Notes: generated from the sequence alone by a model not told the origin. Positions 7,584 through 13,486 are shown, counted from the first letter of the stretch. The stretch is 13,539 nt of DNA from CAYYNP01 sp964472545 (GCA_964472545.1 CAYYNP010000274.1:1-13539), one strand, 5' to 3'. A program made the numbers and translations.

Positions 7584-7714
7584 TGCTCCGTCAAACTTAG
7601 ATCTTTGGGTGCCATGCCCACGCAAGCGTGGGCGTGTTGGCGTAGTTTTCGGCATGCCCACGCAAGCGTGGGCATGGCACCCGAACCCCCCATCCTATGC
7701 TTGACGGAGCACTA
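7584..7714. repeat. Compound palindromic repeat element (MITE-like) with TGCTCCGTCAA termini
   Basis: Terminal 11-bp inverted repeats, TGCTCCGTCAA (7584-7594) and TTGACGGAGCA (7701-7711), enclose a second pair of 17-bp arms at 7607-7623 (GGGTGCCATGCCCACGC) and 7666-7682 (its reverse complement). Inside, the motif CATGCCCACGC + AA + GCGTGGGC occurs twice as a direct repeat (7613-7633 and 7653-7673), each a hairpin by itself. The element lies between prfB and the enolase-like gene. Read on the minus strand its right end is TAGTGCTCCGTCAA, and that TAG (7714-7712) is the prfB stop codon. The hairpins could also stop transcription from prfB. No ORF is contained, so if mobile it is non-autonomous. 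Confidence 0.85.
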
Positions 7715-8813
7715 CTTCCCCTCCGCCTGGCTCCGCAAGTACGCATCGAGAAACCCCTGCAGGTTGCCATCGAGAACGCTGTGGAAGTTGCCCTCCAGGT
7801 GGCCGGTCCGTGCGTCTTTGACGCGCTGGTCGGGATGGAGGAAGTAGCTGCGGATTTGCGAGCCGAAGCCGACCTTGGGCTTGCTGCCGTATTTGGCCGC
7901 CTGCTCGGCCTCGCGCTGCATCTCCTCGCGGCGAACCAACTGGGCCAGCAGCATCTTCCGCGCGGTCGCCCGGTTCTTGTGTTGGCTCCGCTCGTTCTGG
8001 CACTGTACGACCAGCCCGGTCTCGTTGTGCGTCAGGCGGATGGCGCTGGAGGTCTTGTTGACGTGTTGGCCGCCGGCGCCACTGGCGCGAAACACATCCT
8101 CCCGGACGTCGCCGTCCCAGTTCACGTCGACGTCGATCTCGTCGGTCACCTCAGGCGTCACGTCGACCGCGGCGAAGCTGGTCTGACGCTTGCCCTCGGC
8201 GTTGAACGGGCTGATGCGGATCAGGCGGTGCATGCCGTCTTCGCCCTTGAGGTAGCCGTAGGCCATCGGTCCGCGAACCACGATCGTGGCACTGTTGATG
8301 CCCGCCTCTTCGTTGTCCTGGCGATCCAGCAACTCCGTCTTGTGTCCGTTCTTCTGCGCCCAGGCCAGATACATCCGCAGGACCATCTCCGCCCAGTCGT
8401 TGGCGTCGGTCCCTCCGTCGCGGGCGTTGATTGTCACGATGGCGGGGTTGGCGTCCAACGGGCCGCTCAACAGCGCCTTGGTCTCCATCTCCTCCAGCGT
8501 GCCTTCCAACCGCGTCAACTCGCCGGGGACCTCGGCGGCGAAGCCATCGTCCTCCTGGGCCATTTCGACCATTGCCGCCAGATCGTCCGCCGCGCCCACA
8601 AGATCCGCCAACGGCTTGACAATCGCCGTGAGCCCCTTCAACTCGGCGACGACCTGCTGCGCCCGCTCTTGGTTGTCCCAGAAATCCCGAGCCCCCATCT
8701 GCTGCTCAATGGCTGCCATCCTCGACTGTTTGCCAGCATGGTCAAAGAGAGTCTCGCAGTTGGAGGACCCTCTGGCGGATCACTTCGGCACGGTCGAGGA
8801 GTTCTTTGTCCAT
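7712..8813 (-). CDS. prfB: Peptide chain release factor 2 (RF2), expressed by programmed +1 frameshift
   Basis: RF2 ends translation at UGA and UAA on the ribosome. Translation starts at ATG 8813, with AAAGGAG 8 nt upstream. After 23 codons the frame meets CTT TGA C (8747-8741); a +1 shift at the Leu codon continues with GAC to the TAG at 7714-7712, giving 366 residues, the usual RF2 length. In the shifted product the stop-codon recognition tripeptide SPF is at about 201-203 (SPF marks RF2; RF1 has PxT), and the peptidyl-hydrolysis motif GGQ at about 247-249 within RASGAGGQHVNK. The open frame starting at 8719 alone would lack the N-terminal helix. The in-frame stop is UGA, which RF2 itself reads, so the usual autoregulation applies: low RF2 favours frameshifting. 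The gene diverges from mnmA. Confidence 0.97.
8741..8747 (-). promoter_or_regulatory. prfB: Programmed +1 frameshift site CTTTGAC in prfB
   Basis: On the minus strand codon 23 is CTT, followed by TGA and C, the classical CUU UGA C slip site of prfB. Both frames are correct RF2 sequence on either side: the upstream frame encodes the typical N-terminal helix, the downstream frame the rest. A strong Shine-Dalgarno-like stimulator just upstream, as in E. coli (AGGGGG), is not visible; the nearest purine run is CGAGA. Confidence 0.95.
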
Positions 8814-8821
8814 CGGCGGGG

Positions 8822-8828
8822 CTCCTTT
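8822..8828 (-). promoter_or_regulatory. prfB: Ribosome binding site of prfB
   Basis: AAAGGAG on the minus strand, 8 nt before ATG 8813. It decides the true start of prfB upstream of the frameshift site. Confidence 0.85.
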
Positions 8829-8870
8829 GGGAAACACGCAAAGCTTCTGTCCACAGGGTAGGAAACCCCC

Positions 8871-8876
8871 ATTATA
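8871..8876 (-). promoter_or_regulatory. Possible -10 box of prfB (TATAAT)
   Basis: A perfect TATAAT is read on the minus strand about 58 nt ahead of the prfB start. The position 17 nt upstream reads CTTCCC, a poor -35, so the promoter is only suggested. A GC hairpin (CCCCG / CGGGG, about 8882-8896) lies between the two positions. Confidence 0.4.
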
Positions 8877-9002
8877 TCCCTCCCCGTCCGGCGGGGAAGG
8901 CCGAACTTAGCAGCGCGGCACGGTGTCGCCGCCTTCCTTGCCGGCCCAAACGCCGCGGGATGGCGTCTTGCTGCGCCTTCCGTGTCGCCGATTAAGGCGA
9001 TA

Positions 9003-9038
9003 GACTCCGGTAAGAGTCGGATGCGGTCCTTTGCATCC
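9003..9038 (+). promoter_or_regulatory. Two adjacent small hairpins in the mnmA leader
   Basis: GACTC/GAGTC (9003-9007 and 9014-9018) is followed at once by GGATGC/GCATCC (9019-9024 and 9033-9038). They lie 28 nt before the mnmA start and upstream of its AGGAG site. They may affect mRNA stability or act as an operator; no T-run follows. Confidence 0.4.
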
Positions 9039-9066
9039 TGAAGGCGGCCCCTTTTGCAGGAGAATC

Positions 9067-10194
9067 ATGGCACGTGTCGTGCTCGCAATGTCCGGCGGTG
9101 TCGACAGCAGTGTGGCGGGATGGCTGCTGCGCGAGCAAGGGCACGACGTGATCGGCGCGTTCATGCGGCACGGACTGGCCACCGAATGCTCCGTTGAGGC
9201 AAGCAACACCCGCAAGCAGGGCTGCTGCAGTGCGGCCGACGCAGCCGACGCCCGACGTGTGGCCGACGCCTTGGGGATTCCTTTCTACGCATTGAACTTC
9301 GAGGCCGATTTCGCCAGGATCGTCGATTACTTCGTCGCGCAGTACACCGCTGGCCGAACGCCTAACCCGTGCATTGTCTGCAACACGTGGCTGAAATTCG
9401 GCAAGCTCTTCGAATACGCCGACAGCGTTCAGGCGGACTACGTCGCCACGGGGCACTATGCCCAACTGCTGAGAGACAACACCCCATCGCAGGCAATGGG
9501 CAAATCGCCCCCAGAGGGGGGCAGCACCAGCCGTGGGGAGATATTTGCGCTGCTCCGCGGGCGGGATCCCTCCAAAGACCAGTCCTACGTGCTCTTCGGC
9601 ATCGAACGACGAGCCCTCGCCCGGCTGATGTTTCCCGTTGGCCCGTTTCACAAGCGGGAGATTCGGCAGATGGCCGACCGGATTGGTCTCCGGGTGGCAG
9701 GCAAGCAAGACAGCCAAGAGATCTGCTTTGTGCCCGATCGGGACCACACACGGTTCGTCCGCGAGCACCGGGGGCACACAGACACTTCGGGGGAGATTGT
9801 CACTACCGACGGAAGGATCGTGGGCCACCATGCGGGCCTGGAACGCTTCACAATCGGTCAGCGAAAGGGGCTGGGCGTGGCCTTCGGCGAGTCGCGATAC
9901 GTCGTGCGGCTGGAACCGGAGACGCACCGCGTGGTCGTCGGGAAGCGTGAGGAACTGGCCCGGGATGATCTCACGGCCGCGGAGGTGAACTGGCTGATTG
10001 ACCCTCCCACGAATGCGTTGCGTTGCCAGGTGAAGATCCGCTATCGCAGCCGCCCGATGCCGGCCACGGTCCAACCGCTTGGCGGGAGCCGATTCCACGC
10101 CACGTTCGACGAACCTTGTTACGGCGTCGCCCCCGGTCAGGCGGCGGTCTGTTATGCCGACGAGCGCGTGTTGGGCGGAGGATGGATTGAGTGA
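9067..10194 (+). CDS. mnmA: tRNA-specific 2-thiouridylase MnmA
   Basis: A 375-residue cytoplasmic enzyme that adenylates and thiolates U34 of tRNA Lys/Glu/Gln wobble positions. Start ATG 9067 is chosen because AGGAG lies 4-5 nt upstream and the PP-loop SGGVDSS then falls at 9-15 as in the family; the open frame itself begins at 9031. Other hallmarks: NPCIVCN at 100-106 with the first catalytic Cys (Cys105), ATGHYA (127-132), KDQSYVLFGI (170-179), KQDSQEICFVPD (213-224) with the second catalytic Cys220, and the C-terminal beta domain with GQRKGLG (264-270). Between ATGHYA and KDQSY there is an extra loop of about 20 residues (137-157) not present in the E. coli protein; its DNA contains a GC hairpin (9507-9522). 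The gene is divergent from prfB. Confidence 0.97.
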   Translation: MARVVLAMSGGVDSSVAGWLLREQGHDVIGAFMRHGLATECSVEASNTRKQGCCSAADAADARRVADALGIPFYALNFEADFARIVDYFVAQYTAGRTPNPCIVCNTWLKFGKLFEYADSVQADYVATGHYAQLLRDNTPSQAMGKSPPEGGSTSRGEIFALLRGRDPSKDQSYVLFGIERRALARLMFPVGPFHKREIRQMADRIGLRVAGKQDSQEICFVPDRDHTRFVREHRGHTDTSGEIVTTDGRIVGHHAGLERFTIGQRKGLGVAFGESRYVVRLEPETHRVVVGKREELARDDLTAAEVNWLIDPPTNALRCQVKIRYRSRPMPATVQPLGGSRFHATFDEPCYGVAPGQAAVCYADERVLGGGWIE

Positions 10195-10316
10195 CGACGG
10201 TCGTCTGCCTCGGCAGCAGCACAATGCGTCATTGGGGCGGGCGCAGTCCACACCCAGTTCTACCGGGGGGGGCTCATTGTAGCGAATTGGCCGACTTTTC
10301 GGATTTTGGCGATTTT

Positions 10317-10359
10317 ATGCGGCGCATATTGTTGACAATCGTTACAAACGGATTATGTT
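10317..10359 (+). promoter_or_regulatory. Sigma-70-type promoter with two adjoining palindromes
   Basis: TTGACA (10332-10337), a 16-nt spacer and TATGTT (10354-10359) make a good housekeeping-type promoter facing the sigma-54 activator gene. Two palindromes touch each other here: ATGCG-G-CGCAT (10317-10327) and ATTGT-TG-ACAAT (10328-10339), the second overlapping the -35 box, so they are candidate operators. The expected start of transcription is about 10366. Confidence 0.6.
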
Positions 10360-10377
10360 AGTAGGAGTTGCTCAGAA

Positions 10378-10626
10378 ATGTGCCGACGTGTGGCCGCGCT
10401 TTGCGACCACCCGATCGAGTGCGTTCCTGCAACTCTACTTGAGCCATGTCTAGGTGGCATCGGGTGGACGGCGGCGGAACTGCGACAGGATGCAGCAACC
10501 GCGGAGAAGAAGCAACCAGAGCAATCGTGTATCGGGATTCGATCGCAAGCCCATCTCAAGGTGTTGGACACGGATGACAACGTATCGGGCACCAAAAGAC
10601 TTGCGGAGGCAGCGAAAGTAGCGTAA
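10378..10626 (+). CDS. Possible small hypothetical protein (82 aa)
   Basis: I do not recognise this protein. An ATG with AGGAG 10 nt upstream (10363-10367) opens an 82-codon frame that ends 52 bp before the start chosen for the sigma-54 activator. The product is Cys-rich near its N-terminus (4 Cys within 24 residues), then helical and charged, with no membrane segment. Third-position GC looks lower than in the neighbouring genes, and the predicted transcription start of the promoter just upstream (about 10366) would fall inside the Shine-Dalgarno, leaving the mRNA almost leaderless. The stretch could therefore be a real small gene or only a 300-nt leader of the activator transcript. Confidence 0.35.
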   Translation: MCRRVAALCDHPIECVPATLLEPCLGGIGWTAAELRQDAATAEKKQPEQSCIGIRSQAHLKVLDTDDNVSGTKRLAEAAKVA

Positions 10627-10627
10627 T

Positions 10628-10663
10628 TGGCCGTCTGGATGAACCGTTCTTCACGGACGGCCA
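10628..10663 (+). promoter_or_regulatory. Hairpin next to the activator ribosome binding site
   Basis: TGGCCGTC (10628-10635) and GACGGCCA (10656-10663) form an 8-bp stem with a 20-nt loop. The last base of the stem is the first A of AGGAGG (10663-10668), the ribosome binding site of the sigma-54 activator, so folding could affect its translation. Confidence 0.5.
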
Positions 10664-10678
10664 GGAGGGATGTGCAGC

Positions 10679-11629
10679 ATGAGTGGGACCGCGAGGCAAG
10701 GGGTGGAAATTCCTCTTATCGTTGGGGTTTCCAAGGCGATGTGCGAGGTCGTACGGCTGATCGACAACGTCACTGCCAGCGATTGTTGCGTTCTGATCGA
10801 GGGCGATAGCGGCACGGGCAAGGAACTGCTCGCCCGCAGGCTTTGGTCCAAGAGCCCTCGAAAACACCGCCCCCTGATCCCCGTCAACTGCGCCGGCATC
10901 AGCGAGTCACTCTTCGAAAGCCAGTTCTTCGGCCACGTCCGTGGAGCCTTTACCGGGGCCGAGCAGAACATGCTCGGCGTCGTCCGCACTGCCGAAGGCG
11001 GCACCGTTTTCCTCGACGAAGTCAGCGAAATCCCGCTGCACCTTCAGCCTAAGTTGCTACGGGTGTTGCAGGACCAGGAGGTGATGCCCGTGGGCAAGCC
11101 CGTGCCGATGAAGGTCGACACGCGCTTCATCGCCGGCACGAATCGGAATCTGTTGGAGATGGTCAATCGGGGGCAATTCCGCCAGGATCTCTACTACCGC
11201 CTGAATATCGTGCGGATCGTGGTCCCGCCGTTGCGAGATCGCCCCGAAGACGTGCCCGTCCTACTGGACTACTTCACCGAAAAGAACGCCGAGCGCTACA
11301 AACGCGAGGCGATCGAGTTGGCCGAGGACGTGCGATATTTCCTCACCGGCTATCCGTGGCCGGGAAACGTGCGCGAGTTGGCCGCCTGGGTCGAACGCGT
11401 GTATGCAACGGGCCTTACGCCGGAGACCCTTACCGAGATGCTCCTGGCCGAGGCCGATTTCCAGGAACCGGTGACCTCGGCGGAGGCGATGAGCCTCAAA
11501 CAGGCCGAGCGGCGGGCGATCGTGCAGGCGATGGAACACTCCGACTTCAACCAGCGCAAGGCAGCGCGGATGCTGCAGATCCATCGAGCGACCCTGGCCC
11601 GCAAACTCAAGCGACACGATCTGACCTGA
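10679..11629 (+). CDS. Sigma-54-dependent transcriptional activator (AAA+ plus Fis-type HTH, no sensor domain)
   Basis: A bacterial enhancer-binding protein that uses ATP to open sigma-54 promoters. Start ATG 10679 (316 aa) is preferred over the in-frame ATG 10670 because AGGAGG (10663-10668) is 10 nt from the former and touches the latter. In the numbering from 10679: Walker A GDSGTGKE (42-49), the sigma-54 contact loop GAFTGA (89-94), Walker B GGTVFLDE (107-114), the arginine-finger region FRQDLYYRLN (167-176), sensor II WPGNVREL (227-234), and a C-terminal Fis-like helix-turn-helix (about 282-315, FNQRKAARMLQIHRATLARKLKR). Only about 14 residues precede the AAA+ domain, so there is no receiver, GAF or PAS domain; control must come from a partner protein or from expression level, as for PspF. 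A sigma-54 promoter and possible enhancer sites lie directly downstream. Confidence 0.95.
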   Translation: MSGTARQGVEIPLIVGVSKAMCEVVRLIDNVTASDCCVLIEGDSGTGKELLARRLWSKSPRKHRPLIPVNCAGISESLFESQFFGHVRGAFTGAEQNMLGVVRTAEGGTVFLDEVSEIPLHLQPKLLRVLQDQEVMPVGKPVPMKVDTRFIAGTNRNLLEMVNRGQFRQDLYYRLNIVRIVVPPLRDRPEDVPVLLDYFTEKNAERYKREAIELAEDVRYFLTGYPWPGNVRELAAWVERVYATGLTPETLTEMLLAEADFQEPVTSAEAMSLKQAERRAIVQAMEHSDFNQRKAARMLQIHRATLARKLKRHDLT

Positions 11630-11696
11630 CACCCGACGGTCGATAAGCGGGCTGTTGGAGAACTCGAGCGACAACTCGCAACCGAACGCGAACACA

Positions 11697-11749
11697 AAGC
11701 AGGGGAGTGCCGGCACGGCCGTCTAGGCTGTGTCGGCACTCCCCTGCTT
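11697..11749 (+). terminator. Strong hairpin after the activator gene
   Basis: A perfect 16-bp inverted repeat, AAGCAGGGGAGTGCCG (11697-11712) with its complement at 11734-11749, around a 21-nt loop that itself contains ACGGCCGT (11715-11722). CCTTTCTT follows, a weak T-run. It lies 68 nt after the activator stop and separates it from the sigma-54 promoter. Its length and symmetry also fit a dispersed intergenic palindrome. Confidence 0.7.
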
Positions 11750-11771
11750 CCTTTCTTGCGCCGCTAGCACG

Positions 11772-11811
11772 GTCGCACTTTGCGTCCACCCGTGTGTCGC
11801 GCTTTGCGTCC
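11772..11811 (+). promoter_or_regulatory. Direct repeat pair, candidate enhancer (UAS) for the sigma-54 activator
   Basis: Two 16-bp copies that differ in one base: GTCGCACTTTGCGTCC (11772-11787) and GTCGCGCTTTGCGTCC (11796-11811), spaced 24 bp start to start. Each has an imperfect dyad (GxCGC-N5-GCGxC), suited to a dimeric Fis-type HTH. They end about 97 bp before the -24 box, in the usual range for upstream activating sequences. Confidence 0.55.
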
Positions 11812-11907
11812 GCGACTGGGGCGACCTCGGGGTCGGTGGCAAACGGCGCAAACTCTAAGCCTTGCTGCCAGGGCGACTTAGCGGTTTTCTCCCAGCATCA
11901 ACGTGTT

Positions 11908-11922
11908 TGGCACATTGTTTGT
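11908..11922 (+). promoter_or_regulatory. Sigma-54 promoter (TGGCAC-N5-TTGT)
   Basis: TGGCAC-ATTGT-TTGT matches the sigma-54 consensus TGGCAC-N5-TTGC in 9 of 10 core bases, with the correct GG-N10-G spacing; only the C of the -12 GC is T. Transcription would start near 11934. It lies directly downstream of a sigma-54 activator gene and upstream of three small genes on the same strand. Confidence 0.75.
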
Positions 11923-11947
11923 ATATAGAAAGGCGGGGTTAGGTGGA

Positions 11948-12111
11948 GCCGTATACAGACGGCCGCCCCAACAGACTCCCGAAACGAACGCGACGAGTTT
12001 GTTTTGCACCCTTTGAGTTGAGTGTCGCGAGGAACGGAGAAGAAGACCGAAGTTTGTCGTTTCGGGAGTGCGGAGCAGTTAGCTGGAATTTCGCCGGCGC
12101 AGCCGGCCCAG
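11948..12111 (+). ncRNA. Structured 5' leader of the sigma-54-driven transcript
   Basis: Downstream of the sigma-54 promoter and before the first small gene (start 12130) there are four nested or successive inverted repeats: GCCGT/ACGGC (11948-11952, 11959-11963); a perfect 13-bp pair ACTCCCGAAACGA (11975-11987) with TCGTTTCGGGAGT (12057-12069); within it CGCGAC/GTCGCG (11989-11994, 12024-12029); and GCCGGC/GCCGGC around GCA (12093-12107), extended by CTGG/CCAG (12083-12086, 12108-12111). The result would be a multi-stem RNA ending about 18 nt before the start codon. I do not recognise a known riboswitch class. It may be a cis-regulatory leader or a separate small RNA. Confidence 0.6.
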
Positions 12112-12129
12112 ACCGAGAGATGGGAAACA

Positions 12130-12366
12130 ATGAATTCGATTCTGAGACGACTGCGAAAACTTGGCGATGACGAATTGTGTGCCATCAGCGAGGCCATCGA
12201 CACGGAGCTGGAACGCCGTCAGGAACTGTCAGACGATGTTCCGGAATCCGCCCGCAGACGTGCCGTGCAGCGTGAGCGAAGCTACCGCCGCGATACGGGG
12301 GCTTCGGCTCTTCCGGTGCTGATCGCGGGTCTTCGAAAAGTGCGCAAGCATCGCCGAGCAGCGTAG
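12130..12366 (+). CDS. Small basic hypothetical protein (78 aa), first gene of the sigma-54 unit
   Basis: I do not recognise a named family. ATG 12130 gives 78 residues; the frame is also open upstream to a GTG at 12022, but those codons fall in the structured leader. GAGAGA about 9 nt upstream is a weak ribosome binding site. Residues 3-32 form a likely amphipathic, possibly coiled helix (LRRLRKLGDDELCAISEAIDTELERR), followed by a very basic region (ARRRAVQRERSYRR, 41-54), a short hydrophobic stretch LPVLIAGL (61-68) and a basic end (RKVRKHRRAA). There is no signal peptide or clear membrane span. The high Arg content suggests binding to nucleic acid or to an acidic partner; the next gene encodes an acidic peptide. 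Its place behind the sigma-54 promoter implies control by the upstream activator. Confidence 0.65.
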   Translation: MNSILRRLRKLGDDELCAISEAIDTELERRQELSDDVPESARRRAVQRERSYRRDTGASALPVLIAGLRKVRKHRRAA

Positions 12367-12441
12367 CCCCCTATCCATTCCCAACATTTCCCGGTCGTTC
12401 AGAGCGGGAAACGTACATTTCTGCCAAAGAGAAGGCTCAAG

Positions 12442-12627
12442 ATGGACAGCAGCGAAAGGCACGAAGAGCAGCAGCAACCGCAATTGAGAGTCTTCTGCGG
12501 CGATCTCTCGGATTCGGATTTCGGAGAAGACCTCGAAGCTGCGGAGCGTGACAGACCCGATGCCGTAGAGGCCTTTTGGGCCGGTCGGAACCACGCCATG
12601 CGGCGTTCCGCCCGCGTGGCCGCCTGA
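12442..12627 (+). CDS. Small acidic hypothetical protein (61 aa)
   Basis: I do not recognise this protein. ATG 12442 has GAGAAGG 6 nt upstream (12429-12435), a good ribosome binding site, and lies 75 bp after the preceding gene. The first 46 residues are hydrophilic and mostly acidic (SDSDFGEDLEAAERDRPDAVE); the end is basic (RNHAMRRSARVAA). There is no signal peptide or membrane segment. The purine-rich GAGAAGG site is repeated before the next gene, which supports co-translation as a unit. A longer frame overlapping the 3' end belongs to the next gene's upstream open region. Confidence 0.5.
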   Translation: MDSSERHEEQQQPQLRVFCGDLSDSDFGEDLEAAERDRPDAVEAFWAGRNHAMRRSARVAA

Positions 12628-12761
12628 CCTACGCGTCCTTTTCTGTCACCACCGACTGCACTCGCCCGCTGTATGGTGCTCCAACGGCGCCCGGCCTTCC
12701 TCCCAGGGAAACGTCTGCGGTCGCCGAGCAGAGACACTGCGCCAGGGAGAAGGACTTTTTG

Positions 12762-13328
12762 ATGAGGAATTTGGTCGTTGCGTTGACGGTCGCCCACTTG
12801 GCGGGTGTCGCGTGTTGCACAAGGGGAATCGAACAAGACTATGACGTCTCGTTGGAACACGTTGACCGATCGGGCGGACTTTATGTCCCTGAGATGACGG
12901 AACGTTGGGCTCCCGACGACGTGTCGGCCCCGAACGGCTCAAACGCCGGCGGCCCTACGAGTTATTCGGCAAATCGATCCACGAGCCCCTCGACCGCTGA
13001 GACAACAAGTTTACCGAAAGACGAAGACGCGACGGACACGTTAGCCGCAAGCGAGGCCGATACGGCCGGCACCGACCTCTGGCTTGTCGGCCTATTGGGA
13101 GCGACCAGCCTTTGCGTAGCGGTGACCGTCGTCACGGCATTTCGGCGGCGTCGGCCGGACAAGATGCAAATCGTCAAACACACGATACAAACCGAACAGA
13201 ACAATCGGCGGCGGAGCCCGTCTCCACCGCAAACCGTACTCGCGCTCGACTTGACCCAACGGAACATGCAAGACGGGTCTGCTTCGAGTGAGACGCAGGA
13301 TGCAGAACGTGATCGCCGGGCCGCATGA
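12762..13328 (+). CDS. Signal-peptide protein with single membrane segment and cytoplasmic tail (188 aa), unknown function
   Basis: I do not recognise this protein. ATG 12762 is chosen over the frame's earlier start at 12576 because GGGAGAAGGA lies 7 nt upstream and the protein then begins with a signal peptide (about 1-19, LVVALTVAHLAGVACC; the Cys pair at 18-19 is a poor lipobox). Residues 25-104 form an extracytoplasmic, low-complexity, acidic and Ser/Thr-rich region. Residues 105-127 are a membrane segment (DLWLVGLLGATSLCVAVTVVTAF), followed by RRRRPDK as stop-transfer and a 60-residue polar tail (Q, S, P, R, D rich). The topology is therefore N-out/C-in after cleavage. It is the third gene behind the sigma-54 promoter. 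The hydrophobic segment plus RRRR recalls a sorting signal, but it is not C-terminal and has no PEP or LPxTG motif. Confidence 0.7.
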   Translation: MRNLVVALTVAHLAGVACCTRGIEQDYDVSLEHVDRSGGLYVPEMTERWAPDDVSAPNGSNAGGPTSYSANRSTSPSTAETTSLPKDEDATDTLAASEADTAGTDLWLVGLLGATSLCVAVTVVTAFRRRRPDKMQIVKHTIQTEQNNRRRSPSPPQTVLALDLTQRNMQDGSASSETQDAERDRRAA

Positions 13329-13486
13329 CGCACTCCGGACCCCTACCCCATTGAGGCACCTCGCCTGTGACTTATCCGGGCAAAACCGCACTCGGCGCCC
13401 ACCACTAACGTGGAGGCCTGAAGACATCCGGCGGTAAATCGGCCAACCTGCGTTTCCCGAAGGCGGCCCCGCACCAAGCGGACACC

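Noticed and set aside
7607..7682. tRNA or structured RNA gene in the palindromic element
   Set aside because: No cloverleaf or CCA pattern; the symmetry is that of nested inverted repeats.
7712..8719. prfB annotated from ATG 8719 without frameshift
   Set aside because: Would lack the conserved N-terminal helix; CTT TGA C and the 23-codon lead frame with a strong ribosome binding site explain the full length.
7697..8995. Plus-strand ORF of 432 aa opposite prfB
   Set aside because: Shadow of prfB, whose SPF and GGQ motifs are unambiguous.
8992..10251. Minus-strand ORF of 419 aa opposite mnmA
   Set aside because: Shadow of mnmA; no independent motifs.
10260..10330. Sigma-54 promoter upstream of the activator gene
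   Set aside because: TTGGC-like sequences at 10288 and 10306 lack the correct GG-N10-GC spacing; a TTGACA/TATGTT promoter fits better.
12762..13328. PEP-CTERM or LPxTG sorting signal in the exported protein
   Set aside because: The hydrophobic segment with RRRR is about 60 residues from the C-terminus and no PEP or LPxTG motif precedes it.
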